Source: Methylococcales bacterium (lineage in GTDB: Bacteria; Pseudomonadota; Gammaproteobacteria; Methylococcales; Methylomonadaceae). Taken from it: a stretch of 64,000 nucleotides of DNA. Numbering within the stretch: position 1 is the first letter of the stretch; each line of letters opens with the position of its first letter. Under the pieces are notes generated by a model. It worked only from the letters and a program-made list of their open reading frames with translations. It was not told the origin of the DNA and did no database searches. A program made the position numbers and the translations under genes. Positions 9,098 through 17,084 of this stretch are shown in pieces. Where the stretch lies: contig JAPLRZ010000028.1 in NCBI GenBank assembly GCA_026398895.1, positions 1 through 64,000 of the forward strand, given 5' to 3'.

Positions 9098-10107
9098 TTG
9101 CTATGAACTTTTAAATACTCATTAACATCATTTTCTATTTTTTCAAACAAAAAACATTTTTCAAATTTGTCATTCTTTGATAGAACTATTTCTACGGTAT
9201 CATCAATTTTTCCAACCAAGTTTCTATATTGATTTAGTTTATTAATTTTTTCATTTTCGGTTGCCAATGATGCTTTTATTTCTGAATCACGTTCTATTTT
9301 TAATGCCTTACATACTGATTTAACAAACATTAAAACAACATTGTCGTAAATAGTATGACCACGAATGAAAAGATAGCTGTTTTCATTAGTTAATCCATAT
9401 TCATTAAGTTTTTTAGCAAGCAATACTATATTATTTTCATATTGTGCAAATTGTTTCTGCAATTCTTGTAGCTTAGTATTTACACGCGCTTCTAAATTTT
9501 CTAATGCTGTTTTTCCATGCTCATCTATTATTGGATTTTCTGTAATTTTTATAATGCTACAAAAATTATCAATAGTAAATGTATTAAAATCACCTACACT
9601 GTAAAAATATAAATTCCAGATAAATAATTCATAAACAATTTTAGAATACTGAATAAGAAGCTCAGAAAAATCTATTTTTTCGTTTGAGTTATGCGTAACC
9701 TGTACGCAAATATTAGAAAGACTCTCGGCATAACACTTTAAATTTTCAATTGAATAAGTGTAAGTTTGAAATATATAAATATTTTTGTTTATTTCCCTAG
9801 ACATATCTGAATTGTCTGGCAGTAGATAATCATAATCACTGTCTAAGCAAATAATGAAACAATCGCCAGTATTTTGGAATAATTGTTCCAGTGACTTTTT
9901 CCCATTTTCTAATTTGCTATTTGAATACGGTTGTATGTCAAATTTAATTTTTACTGATTTTTCATAACGACTTAGAATATTGTGCCAAAAAGAAACATCC
10001 TCTATACCTTCAACATAAACAAAAATTTTTGTGGGTGCGGATTTAGGGGCTAAACAGTTGCTGGCTTTTTGGTAATCTGATGATAAATAACTTGTTAATG
10101 AGGTCAT
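9094..10107 (-). CDS. DUF4435 TOPRIM-like protein, AriB-like effector of a PARIS-type pair
   Basis: The N-terminus has a strand with VYVEGIEDVSFW (E33, D37) and later a strand FIICLDSDYDY (D89, D91), an E...DxD arrangement that fits the TOPRIM-like nuclease fold of DUF4435. In PARIS defence, AriB (DUF4435) is held by the ATPase AriA and released on sensing a phage anti-restriction protein, then cleaves host tRNA. Here it overlaps the preceding ATPase gene by four bases, the same partner. The region is much more AT-rich than its surroundings. The stop codon comes from a repeat, so the C-terminus may have been altered. Assignment to PARIS proper is inference; other AAA-DUF4435 pairs exist. Confidence 0.62.
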   Translation of the reverse strand: MTSLTSYLSSDYQKASNCLAPKSAPTKIFVYVEGIEDVSFWHNILSRYEKSVKIKFDIQPYSNSKLENGKKSLEQLFQNTGDCFIICLDSDYDYLLPDNSDMSREINKNIYIFQTYTYSIENLKCYAESLSNICVQVTHNSNEKIDFSELLIQYSKIVYELFIWNLYFYSVGDFNTFTIDNFCSIIKITENPIIDEHGKTALENLEARVNTKLQELQKQFAQYENNIVLLAKKLNEYGLTNENSYLFIRGHTIYDNVVLMFVKSVCKALKIERDSEIKASLATENEKINKLNQYRNLVGKIDDTVEIVLSKNDKFEKCFLFEKIENDVNEYLKVHSK

Positions 10108-11075
10108 GATTTGGAGTTATCCTCAACAATAAGGTCTCTCACCTCAAAAACTTTATCTTGCCAACCTTCCATAATAAGCGCAGGCGAATGTGTTGCTATA
10201 ATTACCTGAACATTAGGATTAAGTTCACGAATATATTGAATAATTTTCTTCTGCCATTCAATATGTAGCGATATTTCAGGTTCATCCATAAACAAAATGG
10301 AAGGCTTATTATCTTGAACAAGCACGGTTAAAAGGATAATCAAAAGTTGTTTTTCACCTGATGATAATTGAAAAGGTGTAATTTCTTTATCGCCTAGTAA
10401 AAATTCGATTTGATTTTTATCTTTGTTTATCACTTTTCCAGTTTCAGAAAATAAATTATCAATTATTTCTAAAAATCTTGTTTGTGGGTATTTTATTTTC
10501 TTTAACTCTTCCTTTATATTATGAGACTCATCGATAACAGCATCCTTTCTTTTACTAATGTTTAATTGGTAATCTAAATATTTTTTTTGTAAATGATATA
10601 TCTCCCAATCTAATTCTGTATTAACATTATCATCGGAAAGTTTTTTTACTGCTTCAGATTGCTTTAATGAATTATCGAATGTACCAATGAAATCTACATT
10701 GAGTAAATTATTTAACTCATTTAATTTAATCCCAAAAAATTTAATCGAATATTCATGTGTTTCAAGCGCAATATCATAATTATTACGAGTGTTTTTTTCA
10801 ATATTTTTTATAGTATCATTTTCACTTATATATTCACACAGCCAGTAAGACCCATTATCAAAAAATAACTTAATTACTTTTATTATTCCAGCATATAAAT
10901 CAGGATTTTTATGCGCTGAAATTAATTCATAAACATAATTAAGTATAGTAGTTTTTCCACTCCCATTTACTCCAGCCAAAATATTAACATCAGAGTTTAA
11001 ATTCCAAATAATATCGAATCTATTCCAAAGACCAGATATTTCAACTTTTTGAATACAATTAATTTTATTAGTCAT
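10104..11075 (-). CDS. AAA/ABC-type ATPase, AriA-like sensor of a PARIS-type pair
   Basis: Seen in the sequence: Walker A GVNGSGKTT (K41), an ABC-like signature LSSGEKQ (237-243), Walker B ILFMDEPEISLH (D264, E265) and an H-loop ATHSPALI (H296). A charged coiled region lies between them. This is the SMC/RecF-like AAA_15/AAA_21 type used by OLD, Septu and PARIS systems. The ATG follows a spaced AT-rich leader, and the 3' end overlaps the DUF4435 gene (ATGA-type coupling). At 323 residues it is shorter than I recall for AriA, so a related two-gene system remains possible. Confidence 0.7.
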   Translation of the reverse strand: MTNKINCIQKVEISGLWNRFDIIWNLNSDVNILAGVNGSGKTTILNYVYELISAHKNPDLYAGIIKVIKLFFDNGSYWLCEYISENDTIKNIEKNTRNNYDIALETHEYSIKFFGIKLNELNNLLNVDFIGTFDNSLKQSEAVKKLSDDNVNTELDWEIYHLQKKYLDYQLNISKRKDAVIDESHNIKEELKKIKYPQTRFLEIIDNLFSETGKVINKDKNQIEFLLGDKEITPFQLSSGEKQLLIILLTVLVQDNKPSILFMDEPEISLHIEWQKKIIQYIRELNPNVQVIIATHSPALIMEGWQDKVFEVRDLIVEDNSKS

Positions 11076-11207
11076 TTTAGTTAATGTGTGAGTATTTTAT
11101 TTTTATAAATTGATGCAAACAGTCAGGTAGGTTACGCGGTGCGTACCGTTTAATTGTTAATTGTAATTTACTTTTCAAAATATAGCCTCTTTAATAATTG
11201 CTAAGTC

Positions 11208-11298
11208 ATGTAGGGTGGGTAAATGGCTCTATCGTGTGCATCGCGCTGAATTGGCATAATCGGCTATGCACACAAAAAGACGCTTGCCCACCCTACAT
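11208..11298. repeat. GTAGGGTGGG-family palindromic repeat
   Basis: Terminal arms ATGTAGGGTGGG and CCCACCCTACAT bound a 91-base unit with a smaller inner palindrome around TGTGTGCAT/ATGCACACA. Related copies lie at 38611-38685 and, reduced to the hairpin, at 23677-23705 and 45966-45992. It sits between the ATPase gene and the next gene, in what is probably a boundary of the AT-rich insert. Confidence 0.65.
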
Positions 11299-11355
11299 AA
11301 CTGAGCAACCTGAACCACGCCGCCGACCGTTAGATTTTGATGTTGTATCGCGGGC

Positions 11356-11970
11356 ATGGGGGATTTTTCTGATTTAAGAGAACACGATGTAGCATTTAAA
11401 ATTTGGCTACCCGAACCCGTAAAACACGCGCTTGATGAAATAAGCGAACGTAGTGATTTATCGGTAAGCGTATTTTTACGGCAATTCTTAGCGATTCATT
11501 GCTATGGGCTGTATGCGTTTTATCAAATGATAGAAACTACGCCTAACTTATTTAAAGATATAGATTTATCGGGCATTAGGTATTCTTTTGCTATGGAAGA
11601 ACCACCAGAGGGTAAAAAGCGGGTTGATACTTATTGGGTTGTTGAGCTTGGCAAGAATGTTGCACCTATTAAACTGTGGATTCCAAAACGCATGAAAGCG
11701 GATTTAAAAACGCTGGCTGAACACGTTGGTTTAACACCATCCAATTATGTACGCGAAATTCTTGTCTCCCGTTTGCTTGGGCATGGAATGCTTCCCCTGC
11801 GTCCAGCAATGTTCAAGCCATTTTCTGCACCTGAGGCGGATATTTGGGAAGCAGATCAACAAGTGTGGCGCGAAGTTTCACAAGAGGAATTTCATCACTA
11901 TCACATCGGTGAAGTACGCACGGAGTGGGTTGATGAGGATGTTAGTCAAGCAATAGCAAAAGACGTATAA
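11356..11970 (+). CDS. Protein with two ribbon-helix-helix-like domains
   Basis: Two similar segments are visible: FKIWLPEPVKHALDEISER followed by SVSVFLRQFLAIH (residues 14-50), and IKLWIPKRMKADLKTLAEH followed by TPSNYVREILVSRL (about 100-140). Each has a beta strand, helix, turn, helix order like MetJ/Arc or CopG repressors. A single chain with two such units could fold as a pseudo-dimer that binds DNA alone. The C-terminus is acidic. No toxin gene follows directly. Function is not known; a regulator is inferred. Confidence 0.6.
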   Translation: MGDFSDLREHDVAFKIWLPEPVKHALDEISERSDLSVSVFLRQFLAIHCYGLYAFYQMIETTPNLFKDIDLSGIRYSFAMEEPPEGKKRVDTYWVVELGKNVAPIKLWIPKRMKADLKTLAEHVGLTPSNYVREILVSRLLGHGMLPLRPAMFKPFSAPEADIWEADQQVWREVSQEEFHHYHIGEVRTEWVDEDVSQAIAKDV

Positions 11971-12079
11971 GGGAAATTCGCGGTAATTTGCTATAAATCA
12001 GAGCTATAGGATGTGCTGACGAAGGAAGCGCATCGTTTCTCCGCATATTGCTGTAGGACAAATCTCATGGAGGAATGCT

Positions 12080-12337
12080 ATGGTAAACCGCCATGCTGAC
12101 CGCACCCGCCGCCGTGTTCAGCCACGCCCCTTACATTGGGATTATCCAAACGATAAATTCGGCGAGTCCTTGAAAGCGGTTTATAGCAAATTCATCAAAT
12201 TACGTCATGAATATGACGTATTGCGCGGCGATGGTTTTTATCCCGATTATTGGGAGGAATGGCAAAACCGTTTCAATTCAGTCTATGTCGAATTACCGAT
12301 TTTGACTGGTTATTTGTTGTGCAACCGCCGCGCTTAA
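12080..12337 (+). pseudogene. Fragment resembling a GH13 (alpha-amylase type) glycosidase
   Basis: The translated piece contains SLKAVYSKFIKLRHEYDVLRG followed by FYPDYWEEWQ. This resembles the segment after the catalytic barrel of GH13 enzymes, where Y-KLIxLRxxxPxLR is common. No catalytic residues remain. The last dozen codons run into the 3' end of the convergent AIM24 gene (45-base overlap), so the frame looks like a junction scar. A fair ribosome site (GGAGG) precedes the ATG, so a short peptide could still be made. Confidence 0.4.
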
Positions 12338-13030
12338 ACTGTTCAACTCATTGCGACCCAATGCGGGTAATTGTGACAACAAATGCCCTAATGTCGGGCT
12401 TCCTAACGACAGTTCAGAGGACTGAATCAATACCGTTCCCTCACCTCTAAAATCAATTTGTTTCTCTTCGCCTGATAAGGTGATGCCCGTCATGACACCT
12501 ACCAATGAAAGCAAGTCATTGACGTGCGCATAATCATAGCGATAGGACGGACTTGGACAATCTGCCCAGCCCAGTATTGCTTGTTCATCAACACGACAGG
12601 GTAAATCAAGAAAATGCACAGGGCCATTGCTAGAAGCAAGTATTTTGCCCGTACCCATTAAGGTTAAAAAACCAATCATGGTGGATTCTTGGCAAACAAT
12701 ATCTTTGGTGAAGCCCAGCAAATGCTTGGCTTTAATGGTCATATTGGCATTATCTAAATCATAACTGGCAATGTCATTGCCGTTATCCCCCAGAATTAAT
12801 TGCCCATGTCCTTTGGCAATAATAAAGTGCTGAATGTAAGCGGGGGCATTGAAAGCTTCTTTAATTAAAATATCGACAACACTAGAGCCAAGGGATTCAA
12901 ACTGCAATTGTCCGTAAAAGGCGACCATTTTTCCTTTACGGATAAAAATTTCTTCTTCCACATCCACGACAAAGGCGAAGCGGCTCAGATTGTCGTTTTT
13001 AGGTAAAGTATTAGGATTATAGCTAGTCAT
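12293..13030 (-). CDS. AIM24 family protein (third paralogue, longest)
   Basis: The 245-residue protein shares the beta-rich layout of the two genes before it: an early IRKGKMVAFYG segment, then GHGQLILGDNG, and a final FRGEGTVLIQSS, which aligns with FTGQGTVYIQ of its neighbours. This is the AIM24/TIGR00266 double-stranded beta-helix type. Bacterial members have no established biochemical role; the yeast namesake is mitochondrial. It differs from its sisters by an N-terminal extension and a longer middle (LDLPCRVDEQAILGW). It follows the previous stop by two bases and is last in the operon. Confidence 0.75.
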   Translation of the reverse strand: MTSYNPNTLPKNDNLSRFAFVVDVEEEIFIRKGKMVAFYGQLQFESLGSSVVDILIKEAFNAPAYIQHFIIAKGHGQLILGDNGNDIASYDLDNANMTIKAKHLLGFTKDIVCQESTMIGFLTLMGTGKILASSNGPVHFLDLPCRVDEQAILGWADCPSPSYRYDYAHVNDLLSLVGVMTGITLSGEEKQIDFRGEGTVLIQSSELSLGSPTLGHLLSQLPALGRNELNSLSAAVAQQITSQNR

Positions 13031-13032
13031 GA

Positions 13033-13674
13033 TTAACGCTCGCTCGCTTGAATGTACACAGTCCCCTGCCCTGTGAACTTAACTTGATAGGATTCACCCG
13101 AAGCTTGCCCGATGAGATTTTTCCAATTAAGATCAGTGACAATGCTAGAACTTAAATCGCCTTTATGGGCAATATAGGCATCTGGATCAACAAACACGGG
13201 TTGTTGCGGGGTAACAGGCAGACCAATGGCATTACCATCCGATAAAATGGCAATCTCGCCTGTGCCTTGTAGTGTGGTAGTAAACAAACCCTGTCCACTG
13301 ACTGCACCGCGCAAAATCCCCTGCACTCCGCCTTGATTACCCAGAAACATTGTTCCAGTGCGCAAGCGTGCATCAAACGCCAATAAGGTGTCACTTTCAA
13401 CAAATACAGTTTCATTCATCACATGAATAATACTGACAAAAAAACCGTTGTAACCGTAATACACTTTTCCTGTGCCTTCTGCCACCATTAACGCATAACC
13501 TTCATGGGTAATAGCTCGCATGGCAAAATCTTGTACACCACCACCTGCAAGAAACGTACGCCTAAAGACAACATTGCCCTGATAAGAAATCATCGCGCCT
13601 TTTTTGGCGAATACTGCTTCGCCATTTAGGGTAACTTCCATCAATTTTTCATTAATTTGCTGATAAGTTGGCAT
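13033..13674 (-). CDS. AIM24 family protein (second paralogue)
   Basis: At 213 residues it is close to its upstream neighbour along the whole length. Both have LxEVxLNGExVxAxxGAMxxYxG at the start, a central GxGLFTTTxxGxGxxAxxSxGN, then PxFVDPDAYIxxKG and a C-terminal SGESYQxKFTGQGxVYIQxxER. The pattern identifies TIGR00266/AIM24 beta-barrel proteins. The gap to the neighbour is 10 bases. The two are clear products of local duplication. Function unknown. Confidence 0.8.
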   Translation of the reverse strand: MPTYQQINEKLMEVTLNGEAVFAKKGAMISYQGNVVFRRTFLAGGGVQDFAMRAITHEGYALMVAEGTGKVYYGYNGFFVSIIHVMNETVFVESDTLLAFDARLRTGTMFLGNQGGVQGILRGAVSGQGLFTTTLQGTGEIAILSDGNAIGLPVTPQQPVFVDPDAYIAHKGDLSSSIVTDLNWKNLIGQASGESYQVKFTGQGTVYIQASER

Positions 13675-13684
13675 TGCAAGCTCC

Positions 13685-14317
13685 TTAGCGTTCGGCAGGT
13701 TGAATGTAAACTACGCCCTGCCCTGTGAACTTAAATTGATAGGATTCTCCCGATGCCTCACCAATCATATTGCGCCAGTTGACATCAAAGACAAATTCTT
13801 GGTTGATATTGCCCTTGTAACCAATGAACGCATCAGGATCAACAAACAACGGATATTTAGGATCAACTTCGAGGGTAATCAGATTGCCGTGCGAAAAAAC
13901 AGCGAGATTACCACGCCCTTCTATGGTGGTGGTAAATAGCCCCTGTCCCGATGTTGCACCACGCAAACCAGCAAAGCTAGTATTTGTCTTGAGGCTGTCA
14001 TCGTAAGCCAGCAAACTACTACTTTCGATAAATAATTTCTCATTAACCAACGGAATAACAGTAATTTCTGCGGCATTGTGGGCAAAAAACACCGTACCAT
14101 TCCCCGTTGTTTGCATTAATGACAGTCCTTCATTGGTCACTTTACGCTTTAGCGCACCGAGTAAACCTTCACCGCCTAACAGCGATTTTTCAAATTTCAT
14201 CGTCCCCATGTAGCCAACCATCGCACCTGAAATAGCCATGACTTTTTCGTTATGCAAATCGACTTCTAATAAGCGATCTGTATTTATTCTGAAATTACTC
14301 ATTAAGATATTCCTCAA
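13685..14317 (-). CDS. AIM24 family protein (first paralogue)
   Basis: The 210-residue protein is the sister of the gene directly downstream, with the same GLFTTTIEGRGNLAVFS and FVDPDAFIGYKGN motifs and the same ending YQFKFTGQGVVYIQPAER. It has no signal peptide or membrane segment. It follows the cyclic-nucleotide-binding gene by about 11 bases, so the four genes form one transcription unit. The co-expression hints that the AIM24 proteins serve a nucleotide-responsive or membrane-associated process; this is inference. Confidence 0.8.
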   Translation of the reverse strand: MRNILMSNFRINTDRLLEVDLHNEKVMAISGAMVGYMGTMKFEKSLLGGEGLLGALKRKVTNEGLSLMQTTGNGTVFFAHNAAEITVIPLVNEKLFIESSSLLAYDDSLKTNTSFAGLRGATSGQGLFTTTIEGRGNLAVFSHGNLITLEVDPKYPLFVDPDAFIGYKGNINQEFVFDVNWRNMIGEASGESYQFKFTGQGVVYIQPAER

Positions 14318-14328
14318 TGGTTAGATGG

Positions 14329-15156
14329 TTAAGCGTGTGTAGGCAAACGTGAAATTAACACTCGCAGTAGTGATATGCCAAAAGCAGGGAGTGTGTGAGC
14401 CAGTTCAAGAAGTGTTTGCCGATTGATAGCAAGTAACGAACAGCGTGTTTCGGCTACCACGCTTGCCGTCCGCGAATGTTGAGCTACCAGTGCAATTTCA
14501 CCCACTATATCGCCCACTCCACTTCGTCCTACAATGTTATCGCCAACACTTATTGTCATAGAGCCATCAAGAACCACATACATCAATGATGCAGCCGCAC
14601 CTTTTTGAAAAATTATACGCTTTTCAGGCACAACCGTAAGCGCACTCCCTCCAAGTGTACTCCTCAAATCATTGAGCATTTTGGCACTCAATACAGCATC
14701 TTTTTTAGAGTTTCTATGTTTAGTAGCCAAGGAAGAACCTTTTTTTTCAATACCTGTTTTTTGTGAATACTTGACTAAAACATCCATAAGCATGAACAAA
14801 AACTCTGGCTTTTTCTTAAGACTAGCCACAAGTTGCTTTTCGCTAAGCGATAGTAACTTACAAGAAATATTAGCGATAGCAGTGGCATTATTCCTTGAGT
14901 AAGGAGTGAATTCACCAAATATTTCGCCTGACTCAATATTGATAATATCTCCAGAGTCTGTTTGAATAGCTACACTGCCATCCACTAATAAATACATTTT
15001 ATCAGTTTGCAAGAAGGATAAAAAACCAGCCTGTCCCTGCACAAAAAACTTCTCCCCTTCCTTAACTGACTCCAATTTGCCAACAAGCTTAAAAAACTCA
15101 AGTGCCGCATCAGGGTCGTAAGTCGTGTTATATTCAGATTTTTCTTGATTCGACAT
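14329..15156 (-). CDS. Protein with two cyclic-nucleotide-binding domains
   Basis: Two Crp-like cNMP-binding beta-rolls are seen. The first is about residues 25-135 (VDGSVAIQTDSGDIINIESGEIFGE, followed by NNATAIANISCKLLSL). The second is about 165-270 (LDGSMTISVGDNIVGRSGVGDIVGEIAL, followed by SRTASVVAETRCSLLAINR). GEIAL with SRTAS resembles the phosphate-binding cassette. No helix-turn-helix follows, so this is a sensor or scaffold rather than a Crp-type regulator. It heads the AIM24 operon. The first domain lacks the arginine of the usual ligand motif (NNATA), so it may not bind nucleotide. Confidence 0.82.
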   Translation of the reverse strand: MSNQEKSEYNTTYDPDAALEFFKLVGKLESVKEGEKFFVQGQAGFLSFLQTDKMYLLVDGSVAIQTDSGDIINIESGEIFGEFTPYSRNNATAIANISCKLLSLSEKQLVASLKKKPEFLFMLMDVLVKYSQKTGIEKKGSSLATKHRNSKKDAVLSAKMLNDLRSTLGGSALTVVPEKRIIFQKGAAASLMYVVLDGSMTISVGDNIVGRSGVGDIVGEIALVAQHSRTASVVAETRCSLLAINRQTLLELAHTLPAFGISLLRVLISRLPTHA

Positions 15157-15275
15157 ATTTATTATGACCTTTATATCTTGATGTAGTCACCACGCTATGC
15201 AGCAACTTTCCACTGTGGGTATTGTTTTAGTTTAATGATTTCATTTAAATTTACTAATCTTTTTTACAAATACCG

Positions 15276-17084
15276 TTATTGGTTACGACCATACTGATAC
15301 TTAAATTTACGTCTTAACAAGCCAGCAGGATCATCGGGAATACGGTTTAGCCATTGCTCATTGGCTTGTAGTTTTTCATTTTTCGCTGACGAGTCGGCGG
15401 GTTTGGTTTGTTGTGCAGCTTGTTTTTTGGTGTCGTCTTTTTTCTGTTCAGCTGGCTGCTCGGTTTTTGATTGTTCTTTGGGCTTAGCGTCTTCTTGTTG
15501 CTTTAGTTGTTCTTGCCCCTTTTCTTGCTTTTGGTTTTTTTGTTGTTCATTCGATTGCTGTTCTTGCTGCTCAGATTGTTGGTCTTTTTGTGAGTTTTGC
15601 TGTTGTTGCGATTGTGAGTCTTTATTTTCAGATGATTGCTGTTTATCCGATTGTTGTTGTTCTTTATTTTGATCAGATTTTTGCTGCTTATCTTGGTCTT
15701 GTTCGGGCGGTTGTTTTTCCAACTCTTTTTCGACTAGCTCTTTGTTATATTTTGCATCGTCATGGTTTGGATTCAGATTCAAAGCTTGTTGATATGCGGC
15801 GATAGCTTCTTTTAATTGCCCAGCTTGCGCGAGTGCGTTGCCTTGATTGTAAATATTATCAGCGGTTTGCTCTGTTTGCGATTGGTAGGTTTTTAAGGCT
15901 TTTTCATACTCGCCCGCTTGATAAAGTGCGGCGGCTTGCCAGTTTGGATTTTCAAATTTCTCTGCGGCTTTGGCATAATCGCCTTGTTGATAGGCTTTCA
16001 GTGCTTGTTGATCTGGGCGTTGCCATAAATCTTGCCAGTCAAAGGCATAGCTGTTTTTGGGTAGCGGTAATAACACCAACAAAGCCACGCATAACAAACC
16101 TTTTCTAAAAAATAACGCGGCCAACGGTAACACCAATAACAATAACCACGCGCCTTGCTCATTCCATTGTTCCAGCATCATGTCGTTATTAGCTTTACCT
16201 TGTTGTTGTATCGGCTTATCAAAGGCGTTTAACAATGTTTTGATGTCGGCATCATCAGAGCCGAGGGTTTGATAAAGCCCGTGTCCTGCTTGCGCCAAGC
16301 TACTTAAATTAGCTGGGTTTAATTTAGTAACCACAATTGAACCTTGGTCATCTTTTAAAAATCCACCTTCGGGTAGTGCGATAGGTGCGCCGTCTTCTGT
16401 ACCTACCCCTAAAATGGATAATTGAAAGTTAGCCAGTTTTTTTACCGTGGGCAAGGTGGCATTTATCTCAACAGTATCGGTAATTAATAAAATCTGCCCA
16501 GTTTGTAAGCCCGCTTGTTTAAACAAGGCAACGGCTTTTTCTAATGCAGCGACAGTATTATTACCCTGACTGGGCATAATATCGGTGGTCAATGCCGCTA
16601 ATTGGCTATCGATGGTATTGGTATCATCGGTGAGCGGAGTCACGGTAAAGGCATCACCTGAATAAACTAACAAGGCAGTTTGTCCGTCTTTGCGTTGTTT
16701 TAAAATATCGGCAATTTTGTAGCGGGCAATGGTTAAACGACTGGGTTTAATGTCGGCGGCATCCATTGATGTTGATAAATTTAACGCAATCACTAAGGCG
16801 GCATCATTTCTAAAGGCAGGTGATGGTAAACGCTGCCAAGTGGGTCCTGCTAAAGCAATAATCATCAGTAAGGTGCTAATAACACCCAGCGTCAACCAAG
16901 CCCGACTTTGATTAACGGCTTTATCTTGCAATAAAAAAGGCAGTAGTTCGGCATCACAACACGCAGTCCAATTTCCACGACTGAGTTTATTGCGTAACAT
17001 TAATACCGAGATAACGACGGCGGGTAATATCGCCAGCAACCAGTACGGTCTAATAAAATGAAAGTCCACTAGATTCATGACCAC
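15276..17084 (-). CDS. BatB/BatC-type fusion: VWA domain plus TPR domain
   Basis: Order of parts: two N-terminal membrane helices, a von Willebrand A domain (about residues 90-290), two more helices near 320-350, three or so TPR units (ALKAYQQGDYAKAAEKF, NALAQAGQLKEAIAAYQQAL), then a long Q/K/E/S-rich low-complexity tail, and a basic end. This combines Bacteroides-type BatB and BatC. The metal-site motif reads NLSTS where DxSxS is usual, so the first Asp is Asn and metal binding may be weakened. The gene overlaps batA and ends the five-gene MoxR operon linked to envelope stress and aerotolerance. Confidence 0.82.
   Translation of the reverse strand: MVMNLVDFHFIRPYWLLAILPAVVISVLMLRNKLSRGNWTACCDAELLPFLLQDKAVNQSRAWLTLGVISTLLMIIALAGPTWQRLPSPAFRNDAALVIALNLSTSMDAADIKPSRLTIARYKIADILKQRKDGQTALLVYSGDAFTVTPLTDDTNTIDSQLAALTTDIMPSQGNNTVAALEKAVALFKQAGLQTGQILLITDTVEINATLPTVKKLANFQLSILGVGTEDGAPIALPEGGFLKDDQGSIVVTKLNPANLSSLAQAGHGLYQTLGSDDADIKTLLNAFDKPIQQQGKANNDMMLEQWNEQGAWLLLLVLPLAALFFRKGLLCVALLVLLPLPKNSYAFDWQDLWQRPDQQALKAYQQGDYAKAAEKFENPNWQAAALYQAGEYEKALKTYQSQTEQTADNIYNQGNALAQAGQLKEAIAAYQQALNLNPNHDDAKYNKELVEKELEKQPPEQDQDKQQKSDQNKEQQQSDKQQSSENKDSQSQQQQNSQKDQQSEQQEQQSNEQQKNQKQEKGQEQLKQQEDAKPKEQSKTEQPAEQKKDDTKKQAAQQTKPADSSAKNEKLQANEQWLNRIPDDPAGLLRRKFKYQYGRNQ

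Noticed and set aside
15361-15672. Cysteine-rich plus-strand frame
   Set aside because: Antisense of the Q/K-rich tail of the BatB/C fusion.
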